Positions 1 to 6,438 of a stretch of 6,770 nucleotides of DNA are shown here, one piece after another (positions within the stretch are counted from its first letter, which is position 1; every line of letters starts with the position of its first letter). The notes under the pieces are model-generated. The model was not told where the DNA came from, ran no database searches, and saw nothing but the letters and a program-made list of their open reading frames with translations. Source of the stretch: Elusimicrobia bacterium RIFOXYB2_FULL_49_7 (GTDB taxonomy: Bacteria; Fibrobacterota; OXYB2-FULL-49-7); assembly GCA_001800515.1 (NCBI GenBank), contig MGVN01000149.1, positions 1 to 6,770 of the forward strand, in the 5' to 3' direction. The position numbers and the translations under genes are program-made.

Positions 1-2
1 CG

Positions 3-59
3 AATGGCTATGTTGCTCCGGTTGCTTTCGAGGAGCTCAGATGGCAAAAGAGTGCTTAG
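3..59 (+). CDS. IS3-family transposase (OrfB-type), C-terminal end only
   Basis: The frame starting at base 3 is open from the window edge and ends at TAG 57-59. It reads NGYVAPVAFEELRWQKSA. The pattern 'GY-x-(S/A)P-x-x-(F/Y)E' a dozen or so residues before the stop is how IS3-family DDE transposases (rve integrase domain) commonly end, following an 'HS.lGY' segment. Here only the last 18 residues are visible, so the catalytic core cannot be assessed and the element may be intact or a remnant. The following 30 bases resemble an IS3-type end, which supports the call. The identification rests on a very short peptide from family knowledge, so it is moderate at best. Confidence 0.5.
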   Translation, partial: NGYVAPVAFEELRWQKSA

Positions 60-61
60 GA

Positions 62-90
62 GCGTGTCCATTTTTCAGGGTCCGACGTGA
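62..90 (+). mobile_element. Probable right terminal repeat of an IS3-family element
   Basis: Directly after the putative transposase stop is GTGTCCATTTTTCAGGG followed by TCCGACGTGA. Read on the minus strand this gives a start like TCACGTCGGACCC, then TGAAAAATGGACAC. This matches the general layout of many IS3-family ends (TGA..., a GACCCC-like block, an A-rich stretch, TGGACA). The exact outer boundary is uncertain because the terminal dinucleotide is not a clean CA, and the left end of the element lies outside the window, so the inverted repeat cannot be paired. The distance to the next gene's start codon is only 46 bp. Confidence 0.4.
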
Positions 91-122
91 GTAGTTACTT
101 TTTTATTATTATTCCAAGAAAC

Positions 123-129
123 AAAGGAG
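123..129 (+). promoter_or_regulatory. Shine-Dalgarno of the toroid-transglutaminase lipoprotein gene
   Basis: AAAGGAG sits 7 nt before the ATG at 137 and fixes that codon as the start. The next gene in the pair has only a weak site, so this is probably the main ribosome entry point of the two-gene unit. A TATTAT hexamer at 104-109 could be a -10 element, but I see no matching -35, so the promoter is left unassigned. Confidence 0.75.
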
Positions 130-136
130 TCCCCTC

Positions 137-1765
137 ATGCGTTTTGCTATCCCCCGTCTTCTTTTATCTCTTACCTTCACCTTTCTCCTATTGGCCTGTG
201 TTGCAGCGAATGGCGCAAAAATGAACGGGCATCCGACCGTTAAATGGATTCTGGCCTGCCAGAACAAAGACGGCGGTTTCGGTCTCTATCCCGGAGATGG
301 TTCCAATTTACTCGCCACCTTTGGTGCTGTCCAGACATTGCATCGCCTAAACATCCCTGTCAAAAAGGCGGATAAAGTGACAGCCTGGATTCTGACCCGT
401 CAGAATAAAGATGGTGGCTTCAAGAGCCGCTGGGGAGTATGGCCTGACACCTCCACGCTGGAACAAACCTATTATGCGATCATGACCTTGGCCATCACCG
501 GTTTTGGTAAGGTAGATAAGTCACCTATCATTGCGTTTATTGATTCCAAACACCGTACAGACGGCGGATATGAAAAAGACCCCTATTTCGAACCCGCCAT
601 CACCGAACGTTCATGCATAGGCGAGACTTTTTGGGCTCTTTCCGCACTCTCGGCACTCGGGGAAAAACAAAAAGAAGCGAAACGAACCACGGCCTTCATA
701 TTGGCTCGGGAAAACAATCAAACCAACCCGGGATGTTTCGGTTATCGCAATACGGTTCTCGACTTCGCAACACCGGAAGGGAAAGGTTCTATCCTAACCA
801 CGGGCCTAGCCCTTTCTTCCCTTGCTCTCCTGGGTGTCGCCCCTGATCAGCCGGAAAAAAACCTCACCTATATTCTGAATCAACAACAAACGAGCGGTGA
901 ATTCAGCAAAGGCATGGGCCTCAACCGTGAATATAACGACCGCCATATCGGGCGAATGACCGAGGCCGCTGCTGCTCTTCAAGGATTAAACATTCTTGTC
1001 GGATTTCCCAAGGATCCGGCTGGTTTAACCTCCTGGATAAGCTCCTGTCAAACCCCGGATGGCGCATTCGGCGGACGGCCCGGCAATCCGTCGGACATGC
1101 CGGCGGTTTACGATGCAGTACTTGCCCTAACGCTACTGAAACAACCCATTCCCATCCCAGCCAAGCCCGTAGAACCCATTTTGGATACCGTTACTTTCAA
1201 ACCCGCCTTTTTCACAGAGCAGATGAATCCCAATGATGCAGATGAAATGCGCTATCTTTTCCGAATCGTTCGATCGGTTAAAGCGAAAAGCAGTACGGCA
1301 ACGGAATGGGCATTTGCTCTGAAATTGATGGAATGGGTGAATGATAATATGATTTTCGGGGAAACACGAAACCATAGCGGAGCAGCGATCATCCTGGCAG
1401 GTTTCGGCATGTGCGGCCCCCAGGCTCGGGCCTATGTCAGTTTAGCCAACATGGCGGGGATCCAATCGCGCAGAATCGGCTTGGCCGGACATAGCGCAAC
1501 CGAAAGCCTTATCAACGGCAAATGGGTCGTCATCGATCCCGTCTTTAATGACTACGGCCATGATTGTGAAGGTAATTTGTACAGTGCCTGGGACATTCAC
1601 GAAAATTTCCTGAAAAACGGTGATATCAAACTGACCGTCTTCGGCGATTGGCGTTATGAAAACATAGAGACTGAAATGCCGAATGGAAATGTCTGGGAAA
1701 TCAGACCCGAAACCAAAATTGAAGATCTCATCAAACCAGGCGCGTATACCAAGGACAATTATTAA
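137..1765 (+). CDS. Exported prenyltransferase-repeat toroid fused to a transglutaminase-like domain (probable lipoprotein)
   Basis: This 542-residue protein begins with a basic-hydrophobic signal peptide ending in LLAC (Cys21), a usable lipobox; a signal peptidase I site near residues 25-27 is the alternative. Six repeats follow at about 35-74, 81-122, 130-174, 184-233, 242-287 and 296-335. Each is a W/F-I-x-x-x-Q helix, a DGGF/DGGY/GCF/GEF/DGAF turn and a second small-residue-rich helix. This is the prenyltransferase/squalene-oxidase repeat, and six copies suit a closed alpha6-alpha6 barrel. Residues about 355-475 form a transglutaminase-like core: Cys426 in GMCGPQARAY, His452 in LAGHSA and Asp467 in VVIDPVFN give the triad, and 'NGKWVVIDP' is the typical final strand. 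I see neither the DxDD acid motif of hopene cyclases nor the full Asp/Cys/His zinc set of protein prenyltransferases, so the toroid probably binds rather than prenylates. The substrate is unknown; the TGase-like part could be a protease, an amidase or a crosslinker. The PBP gene follows after 30 bp. Confidence 0.85.
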   Translation: MRFAIPRLLLSLTFTFLLLACVAANGAKMNGHPTVKWILACQNKDGGFGLYPGDGSNLLATFGAVQTLHRLNIPVKKADKVTAWILTRQNKDGGFKSRWGVWPDTSTLEQTYYAIMTLAITGFGKVDKSPIIAFIDSKHRTDGGYEKDPYFEPAITERSCIGETFWALSALSALGEKQKEAKRTTAFILARENNQTNPGCFGYRNTVLDFATPEGKGSILTTGLALSSLALLGVAPDQPEKNLTYILNQQQTSGEFSKGMGLNREYNDRHIGRMTEAAAALQGLNILVGFPKDPAGLTSWISSCQTPDGAFGGRPGNPSDMPAVYDAVLALTLLKQPIPIPAKPVEPILDTVTFKPAFFTEQMNPNDADEMRYLFRIVRSVKAKSSTATEWAFALKLMEWVNDNMIFGETRNHSGAAIILAGFGMCGPQARAYVSLANMAGIQSRRIGLAGHSATESLINGKWVVIDPVFNDYGHDCEGNLYSAWDIHENFLKNGDIKLTVFGDWRYENIETEMPNGNVWEIRPETKIEDLIKPGAYTKDNY

Positions 1766-1795
1766 GCTTACATAATTATTTTCAGGTATAGAGAC

Positions 1796-4700
1796 ATGCC
1801 AAAAAAGCGTTTTCGCCTTGTTAAATCTCTTTTTCTTTCCATTTTTCTTTGTATCCTGTTAAGCATCGGCAGTTACTTTTTTTTCGATCGATTGGCAGAA
1901 TGGTACATCCTGAAATCTGCCCAAAAGATAGTCTCTCTTGAAAAACAAGGTTTACTCTCCCACGAGTATGGGTATGTCTGGTCCGAAATCAATCTGGCCA
2001 AACGGATGCAATCGGTTAATAACGTCATGGTTAAGCCCGACACTCTGTTTACCCAAGCCGACCTGCCGGACAATAAAAAACCTGCGATCCGCCAAGACAT
2101 CCCCTCCTTGTCCGCCGTTGCGGAATTAAACCGGATTGCCCAGACCTCCAATGCCATTCTCGTCACGGATCGCAATGATTATCCGCTGGCGGAAATCCGG
2201 ACCACGCATACCCGCCTGTCGCTCACAGAATTCAATCCCGTGCTTTTGAAGGCAATCCTCCAATCCGAGGATCGTCATTTCCACACTCGTCCGCTGGCCT
2301 ATGAATACCGCGCCTTTGTACGGGCGGCACTGGTCTCGCTTTTTCGTTCGATTACCACTCTCTCCTATTACCCGCCCCGAGGCACCAGCACCCTCCATCA
2401 GCAAGTGGCAAAATTTCTTCTTTCCCGCTTCGACGCCAAAGGACGCATTTATTCCGAACGGAGCATCGCCAGAAAAATCAGGGAACTTAAACTGGCCCAG
2501 GCACTTAAAATGTATTATCCGCCCGAAGCGCTGCTTCAGGTGTATCTCAACCATTGCGTCAATGCAGGGTACGGACTCACCGGGTACTATGACATCAGCA
2601 TGGGTTTGTTTGGCAAGAAACCGGCGGATCTGGACATCTGCCAAAGCCTCTATTTAGCCCGACTTGTCAAGTGGAACCGCAATCTGCCCAAGAAAATCAT
2701 GACTCAAATCCGGATTGATATGCCTCGCATGGCGCCCGAATTCGGCTGGGACCGTGCTAAACAGGACTCCCTTCTGACTGCGCTGGAAAAGCTGACCTTT
2801 CTGAGACCCAAACGCATCCGATCCGACTATGGGCCGCTGGTGGATTTAGCCAATGAGTACTGGCTTAAAGTATGCCGCCAAAACGACATGTCTGACGAAG
2901 AAATCGCTGACATGGACTTTTCAAAGGCCAACACTATGATCCGACGCAAAGGCAACCTGAAGATTCAACTGACCATTGATTTGCGTCTTCAGAAAAAACT
3001 CGAACAGCTTGTCAAGTCACGGGGTTTCGGGGCGGACACCACCTTGTACACGGATGTGCGCGTGGGCAGCGCGGGCATGGAGATAGAGCGGACGCCCCCC
3101 CCCCGGGACACCCTGCGCATCAAGCAGCGATTGCGCGCGGATTCCATCTTTTACGAAGCAGGCAGCCGCTATTTTGTCCGGTTATCCGCCGGCGATTCCC
3201 TGATAACCAACATCCGATATAAAAAAACAGGGACCATGCAATACCGTCGTTCCGTTTACTGCTATACCCGTGATACCCTGGCCGTGCCGGGCCAATATTT
3301 CAGCTATGCCATCATGAATTCCAAGACCGGAGAACTTCTGGCCTATTATTCCAGGGACAACATCGGCAGCCGCCTCTCCTCCCTCCTGCGCAACAAGACC
3401 CCCAACGGATCAAGCATCGCCAAACCCATTCTGTACGCACTCAATTATGATCTTGGCCATCTTCATTCGTTTGATATGATCACCGACAGCCTTGAAATTC
3501 CGTCCCCCCTTCCCTGGGCCAGGAAATTCCTCATGAATAAAGGCACCCCCATCGGCATGGTGTATCTGAATACCTCGGCACCGGGCGGATATCCGGTGAG
3601 CAACCACAATAAAAAATTTGAGGGATATGATTACGCTTTCAACCATCTGACCGAATCCAATAACATTCTCTGCGTAGAGATGATCTACCGGCTGAATCAG
3701 GTGGAGGACAATCTGACCGGTGCTCAGCTTTATGCTCAAATCGCCTCCTGGGTAGGAGCCAAAACCGATACCATTCCGGATCAGCGGGGGCGCATCCCCT
3801 TTCCAGCGGATTATTATTCCGTGGCCCTCGGAACGCTCGAGTTGTCACTTTATCAACAGATGCACCTTTTTAATGTGCTCTATAATAATGACATCATCCA
3901 GGATCCGGAAAACCATCCCTCCCTGGTCATTCGTCACCTCTCCATTACCGGAGAAACCGTCCCTTTAACCGATTCTTTGACCCATATCTCACTGTTCAGC
4001 AACATGGACAATCTGAAGCCGGTCAAATTGGGGCTGCATAAACGGCTCACCTCCAATCCGGCGGATGGATTGACTCCATACGATATTTCACCGGATACCG
4101 GTTTATCTTCGGACAGCAACGCATCCCGACCACTCAGCAATTTCGCCAAAAGCGGAACCACGGATGATATCATCCGTCCCTACAATGAAGATGTCGCCAC
4201 CCGCAGCCGCACCAACTACGGACTCTGGAATGCGGTGTTACGCGTGGAGCTACCGAGAAGCGAATATGACAAACCGCCGGACACCCTACCCGAACTCGAA
4301 CAATTAGACATCACCTTGGCCTGCGTGGGGGAAGGGAATGAGAAAAAGACCGGTGCCCGTGACGGCAAATCCCTTCATAAATATGTGTCCACCGGGCTGC
4401 TGCATGCCTATGGATTACCGGTGGATTCCGGCTTTTACCGGGGCTATGAACAATGGCTTATCCGGACCACACCGGACAGTGTGCGCTTTGGGAACCCCTA
4501 TGAAACGCCCGCCATAGATTCCACCCTCCTACGGACCATCATTGAAAAAAGCCGCTTTCTCCAATGGAATGACACATTGGCCTTGCAGAAACGGTTTTTC
4601 TTCGGCCTGGGACTAACCGACGAAAGCTATCTCAAATTACTTGCTCTGACTCCCTATTTCGGCAAGAATGCGAGCGAGTACTATCAATGCGTTCAAGGGA

Positions 4701-4828
4701 TGAATGAGGCCAGACGGGTCAATGAATTCTTTTTTGCCATTGAAAACCTCCAAAGAATTCCGGTTCAAAACCCGACCCTGAAAAGAACGTTGGAGAACGG
4801 GTTAAAGCAACTTCAAAAGCAATTCTAA
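1796..4828 (+). CDS. Divergent class A penicillin-binding protein (GT51 glycosyltransferase plus transpeptidase)
   Basis: This bifunctional peptidoglycan synthase polymerises lipid II and crosslinks stem peptides on the outer face of the inner membrane. A single membrane anchor spans about residues 10-30 after the basic MPKKRFR. The GT51 domain is about 120-300: QSEDRHF with Glu158, GTSTLHQQ at 196-203, and RKIRE with Glu230 followed by a YLN element. A TIDLRLQ segment (393-399) marks the linker. The transpeptidase has all three motifs: Ser540-I-A-Lys543 in GSSIAKP, Ser621-N-N in LTESNN, and KSGTT at 785-789. At 1010 residues it is longer than most class A PBPs, with a large linker (about 400-500) and roughly 140 unassigned residues at the C-terminus. 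Motif 1 is unusual: the usual HxG after the EDxxF block is replaced by RPL (165-167). The Shine-Dalgarno is weak (CAGGT at 1783-1787) and the gap to the upstream gene is 30 bp, so cotranscription and coupling are likely. It is not clearly PBP1a, 1b or 1c. Confidence 0.93.
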   Translation: MPKKRFRLVKSLFLSIFLCILLSIGSYFFFDRLAEWYILKSAQKIVSLEKQGLLSHEYGYVWSEINLAKRMQSVNNVMVKPDTLFTQADLPDNKKPAIRQDIPSLSAVAELNRIAQTSNAILVTDRNDYPLAEIRTTHTRLSLTEFNPVLLKAILQSEDRHFHTRPLAYEYRAFVRAALVSLFRSITTLSYYPPRGTSTLHQQVAKFLLSRFDAKGRIYSERSIARKIRELKLAQALKMYYPPEALLQVYLNHCVNAGYGLTGYYDISMGLFGKKPADLDICQSLYLARLVKWNRNLPKKIMTQIRIDMPRMAPEFGWDRAKQDSLLTALEKLTFLRPKRIRSDYGPLVDLANEYWLKVCRQNDMSDEEIADMDFSKANTMIRRKGNLKIQLTIDLRLQKKLEQLVKSRGFGADTTLYTDVRVGSAGMEIERTPPPRDTLRIKQRLRADSIFYEAGSRYFVRLSAGDSLITNIRYKKTGTMQYRRSVYCYTRDTLAVPGQYFSYAIMNSKTGELLAYYSRDNIGSRLSSLLRNKTPNGSSIAKPILYALNYDLGHLHSFDMITDSLEIPSPLPWARKFLMNKGTPIGMVYLNTSAPGGYPVSNHNKKFEGYDYAFNHLTESNNILCVEMIYRLNQVEDNLTGAQLYAQIASWVGAKTDTIPDQRGRIPFPADYYSVALGTLELSLYQQMHLFNVLYNNDIIQDPENHPSLVIRHLSITGETVPLTDSLTHISLFSNMDNLKPVKLGLHKRLTSNPADGLTPYDISPDTGLSSDSNASRPLSNFAKSGTTDDIIRPYNEDVATRSRTNYGLWNAVLRVELPRSEYDKPPDTLPELEQLDITLACVGEGNEKKTGARDGKSLHKYVSTGLLHAYGLPVDSGFYRGYEQWLIRTTPDSVRFGNPYETPAIDSTLLRTIIEKSRFLQWNDTLALQKRFFFGLGLTDESYLKLLALTPYFGKNASEYYQCVQGMNEARRVNEFFFAIENLQRIPVQNPTLKRTLENGLKQLQKQF
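3095..3104 (+). repeat. Homopolymer run of ten C inside the PBP gene
   Basis: Ten consecutive C encode Pro434-Pro436 and the first base of Arg437, in the linker between the GT51 and transpeptidase domains. Conserved motifs on both sides read in the same frame, so the sequenced allele is 'in frame'. Gaining one C leads to a stop at 3220-3222 and losing one leads to TGA at 3201-3203. Either gives a product of roughly 470-480 residues carrying only the glycosyltransferase. It is a possible slippage site or simply a sequencing-error risk. Confidence 0.9.
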
Positions 4829-4833
4829 CCTCT

Positions 4834-4861
4834 TTGTTGCAATCCCGATCTCTCCTATAAT
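4834..4861 (+). promoter_or_regulatory. Promoter of the diguanylate cyclase gene
   Basis: A perfect TATAAT -10 hexamer lies at 4856-4861. TTGTTG at 4834-4839 (three of six consensus -35 bases) is 16 bp upstream. Transcription would start near 4867-4869, only 7-9 nt before the ATG at 4876. A second exact TATAAT at 4866-4871 has no matching -35. The element lies in the 47 bp gap after the PBP stop, where I see no terminator, so read-through from the upstream pair is also possible. Confidence 0.6.
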
Positions 4862-4875
4862 AGTTTATAATCATT

Positions 4876-5907
4876 ATGTCATCACCTTCCCTCTCCCCCA
4901 CTGGACAGATTGTCGAGTGCTGCCTTAAACTGGACAAAGCTGCCCAGGCGCTCTACCTCTTTTTCAGCGATAATCTCCCTGAACAAAAAGAACTGTTCTG
5001 CCACTTCAGCGCCGAGGAGGCCACTCATATCGTCTTATGGGAAAAATTGATGGTCCTGGCCCAAGCAGGTGATCTACCCGAACTCTTTGAAAACCCTGAA
5101 AAAATCATCCGGGATCTCGCACAGATTCTGACCCAGGCCCAAGAACTGGCCGGTCAATATCTGGAACGCCCCACCGTGGAGAACGCCTTCCTGCTCTCCT
5201 GCCGCATGGAATTCAATCTGCTCCATCCCGCACTGGCTGAACTCCTTCTGTTTGCCAACACGGTGTCCAAAGATCTTACGCTGGTCAATCTTTACGATCG
5301 CCATCTTGAGGAATTCATCAACGCTTTTCGGGAATGGGCCTCCAACGATCGTTCCCTGCAACTCCTGGGTGAAACACTTGACACACTCTGGAAACAAAAC
5401 CGCCAGTTGGCCCGCCTTGGCACCACGGACGAATTGACCGGTGTCTTAAACCGCCGCGGTTTCTTCAATACGGTTAAACCACTTGCCGCATTGGCCGAAC
5501 GGTCCGGTGAACATGTTGGCATCATCATGGTGGATGTCGATAATTTTAAGGAAATAAACGATGCACAAGGCCATCCTAAAGGTGACCAGGCACTTCGCTT
5601 CCTCAGCCAGACACTTCAGGACCAAGTTCGATTATCCGATGTCGTAGGCCGATACGGCGGCGAGGAATTCATCCTCTTTTTCCCCTCCGTTTCCCCGGGT
5701 GCACTCCTGGCCATTGCGGAAAAGATCCGGAGTACGGTAGAAAATGAAAGCAAGCAAGAGATTCCCGTTACCATCAGCCTGGGGGTGGATGAGAGTGTGC
5801 CAAAAGGAGATGCCATGAAAAGCATTTTCGATATGATTGTACGAGCGGATAAAAGACTTTATCAGGCCAAGCACCTGGGCAAAAATCGCGTGGTCGCCGA
5901 TATCTGA
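4876..5907 (+). CDS. Diguanylate cyclase with N-terminal ferritin/rubrerythrin-like sensor domain
   Basis: This 343-residue protein would make cyclic di-GMP from two GTP. The GGDEF domain is about 180-343: DELTGVLNRRGF, then VDVDNFKEIND with metal-ligand candidate Asp220, then GGEEF at 261-265. An intact inhibitory RxxD site (Arg252-Asp255) sits five residues before it, so product inhibition is expected. There is no signal peptide or membrane segment, so it is cytoplasmic. Residues about 10-155 are helical and resemble a four-helix ferritin-like bundle: Asp20 with Tyr27 in helix 1, EEATH (Glu48, His51) in helix 2, RMEF (Glu112) in helix 3 and YDRH (His143) in helix 4. In rubrerythrin-type domains these positions carry a di-iron site; here the last ExxH reads YxxH. 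A redox, oxygen or metal input is inferred, and a hemerythrin-like or metal-free bundle is the alternative. ATG 4876 is the first start after an in-frame TAG at 4861-4863 and has no Shine-Dalgarno. Confidence 0.92.
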   Translation: MSSPSLSPTGQIVECCLKLDKAAQALYLFFSDNLPEQKELFCHFSAEEATHIVLWEKLMVLAQAGDLPELFENPEKIIRDLAQILTQAQELAGQYLERPTVENAFLLSCRMEFNLLHPALAELLLFANTVSKDLTLVNLYDRHLEEFINAFREWASNDRSLQLLGETLDTLWKQNRQLARLGTTDELTGVLNRRGFFNTVKPLAALAERSGEHVGIIMVDVDNFKEINDAQGHPKGDQALRFLSQTLQDQVRLSDVVGRYGGEEFILFFPSVSPGALLAIAEKIRSTVENESKQEIPVTISLGVDESVPKGDAMKSIFDMIVRADKRLYQAKHLGKNRVVADI

Positions 5908-5929
5908 CAAAAAGAGATTATCTAAAAAT

Positions 5930-5935
5930 AGGAGG
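5930..5935 (+). promoter_or_regulatory. Consensus Shine-Dalgarno of the flavodoxin-like gene
   Basis: AGGAGG lies 8 nt before the ATG at 5944, the strongest ribosome site in the window, and it decides the start. The 36 bp gap to the cyclase stop shows no convincing promoter or terminator, so the gene is probably cotranscribed with the cyclase but translated much more efficiently. Confidence 0.85.
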
Positions 5936-5943
5936 AAATCACA

Positions 5944-6438
5944 ATGAAATGGTTCACCGTCAAATCCGTTCTGGCCGCTTTTGCATTACTTACCTTGGTC
6001 GCCATTCCTCTTTCAGCAAAGGATACCTCAGCCGTAAAAAAAGCCGCCCCTACGAACAAAAAAGTGCTTCTAGTGAAAAGCAGCAGCGATCTTGAGAAAA
6101 AAGTAGCCGCCGCCATTGCGGACAGCCTGTTGGCGCGCGGGTATACCTTGGACATCATCCCTCTGGACAATCTTGATAAAGCAGAACCCAAAGAGTATGC
6201 GGCCACGCTGGTATTCAGCGGCGTGGTGGCTACTAAATTATTTGAACCCGTGTCGCGATATGCCGACGAACTGATGCGTCAGAAAAGAACGGTCATTCTC
6301 TGCACCCTTTACGGGGAGCAATGGGACGAGGGGCCCTCCACCTTGGATGCCGTCACGTCGGCCACAAAAGCCATTGATCCCGCAGTCGTAGTGGGCAACA
6401 TTCTCAGAAATTTCGATAAGACCGTTAATAAGAAGTAG
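5944..6438 (+). CDS. Small exported flavodoxin-fold-like protein with DAVTSAT motif
   Basis: The protein has 164 residues. Residues 1-25 are a clear Sec signal peptide (basic start, hydrophobic core, PLSA cleavage before Lys26), followed by a Lys/Ala linker. From residue 39 the pattern is flavodoxin-like: strand KKVLLVKSSSD, helix LEKKVAAAIADSLLARGY, strand TLDIIPL, strand AATLVFSG, a helix at about 99-113, and strand RTVILCTLYGEQW. The usual phosphate loop (S/T-x-T-G-x-T) is degenerate here (SSSDLE, 46-51), so tight classical FMN binding is doubtful. DAVTSATK at 135-142 resembles the D-x-x-(S/T)-(G/S)-A-(T/S) motif where ApbE-type transferases attach FMN covalently; this is a resemblance only. 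The mature protein would be periplasmic, with no lipobox. The function is not recognised. Its last 14 bases overlap the converging glycosyltransferase gene. Confidence 0.8.
   Translation: MKWFTVKSVLAAFALLTLVAIPLSAKDTSAVKKAAPTNKKVLLVKSSSDLEKKVAAAIADSLLARGYTLDIIPLDNLDKAEPKEYAATLVFSGVVATKLFEPVSRYADELMRQKRTVILCTLYGEQWDEGPSTLDAVTSATKAIDPAVVVGNILRNFDKTVNKK

Noticed and set aside
93..103. Short match AGTTACTTTTT shared with 1871-1881
   Set aside because: It is low complexity and about 11-13 bp, compatible with chance; neither copy borders another repeat feature.
81..109. Promoter for the lipoprotein gene with TATTAT at 104-109 as -10
   Set aside because: The base positions 17 bp upstream (TCCGAC) do not resemble a -35 element, and the region is A/T rich, so a chance hexamer is likely.
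137..1140. Annotating the toroid half as a protein prenyltransferase beta subunit or a squalene/hopene cyclase
   Set aside because: The repeats fit, but no DxDD motif and no complete Asp/Cys/His zinc site is visible, and the protein is exported with a second domain.
1877..1884. Run of eight T in the PBP membrane anchor as a second slippage site
   Set aside because: It encodes Phe residues expected in a membrane helix, and eight T in such a context is not unusual.
2126..2644. 172-codon open frame on the minus strand within the PBP gene
   Set aside because: It lies entirely opposite the GT51 domain, shows no recognisable motif, and fits a chance antisense frame in a strongly coding region.
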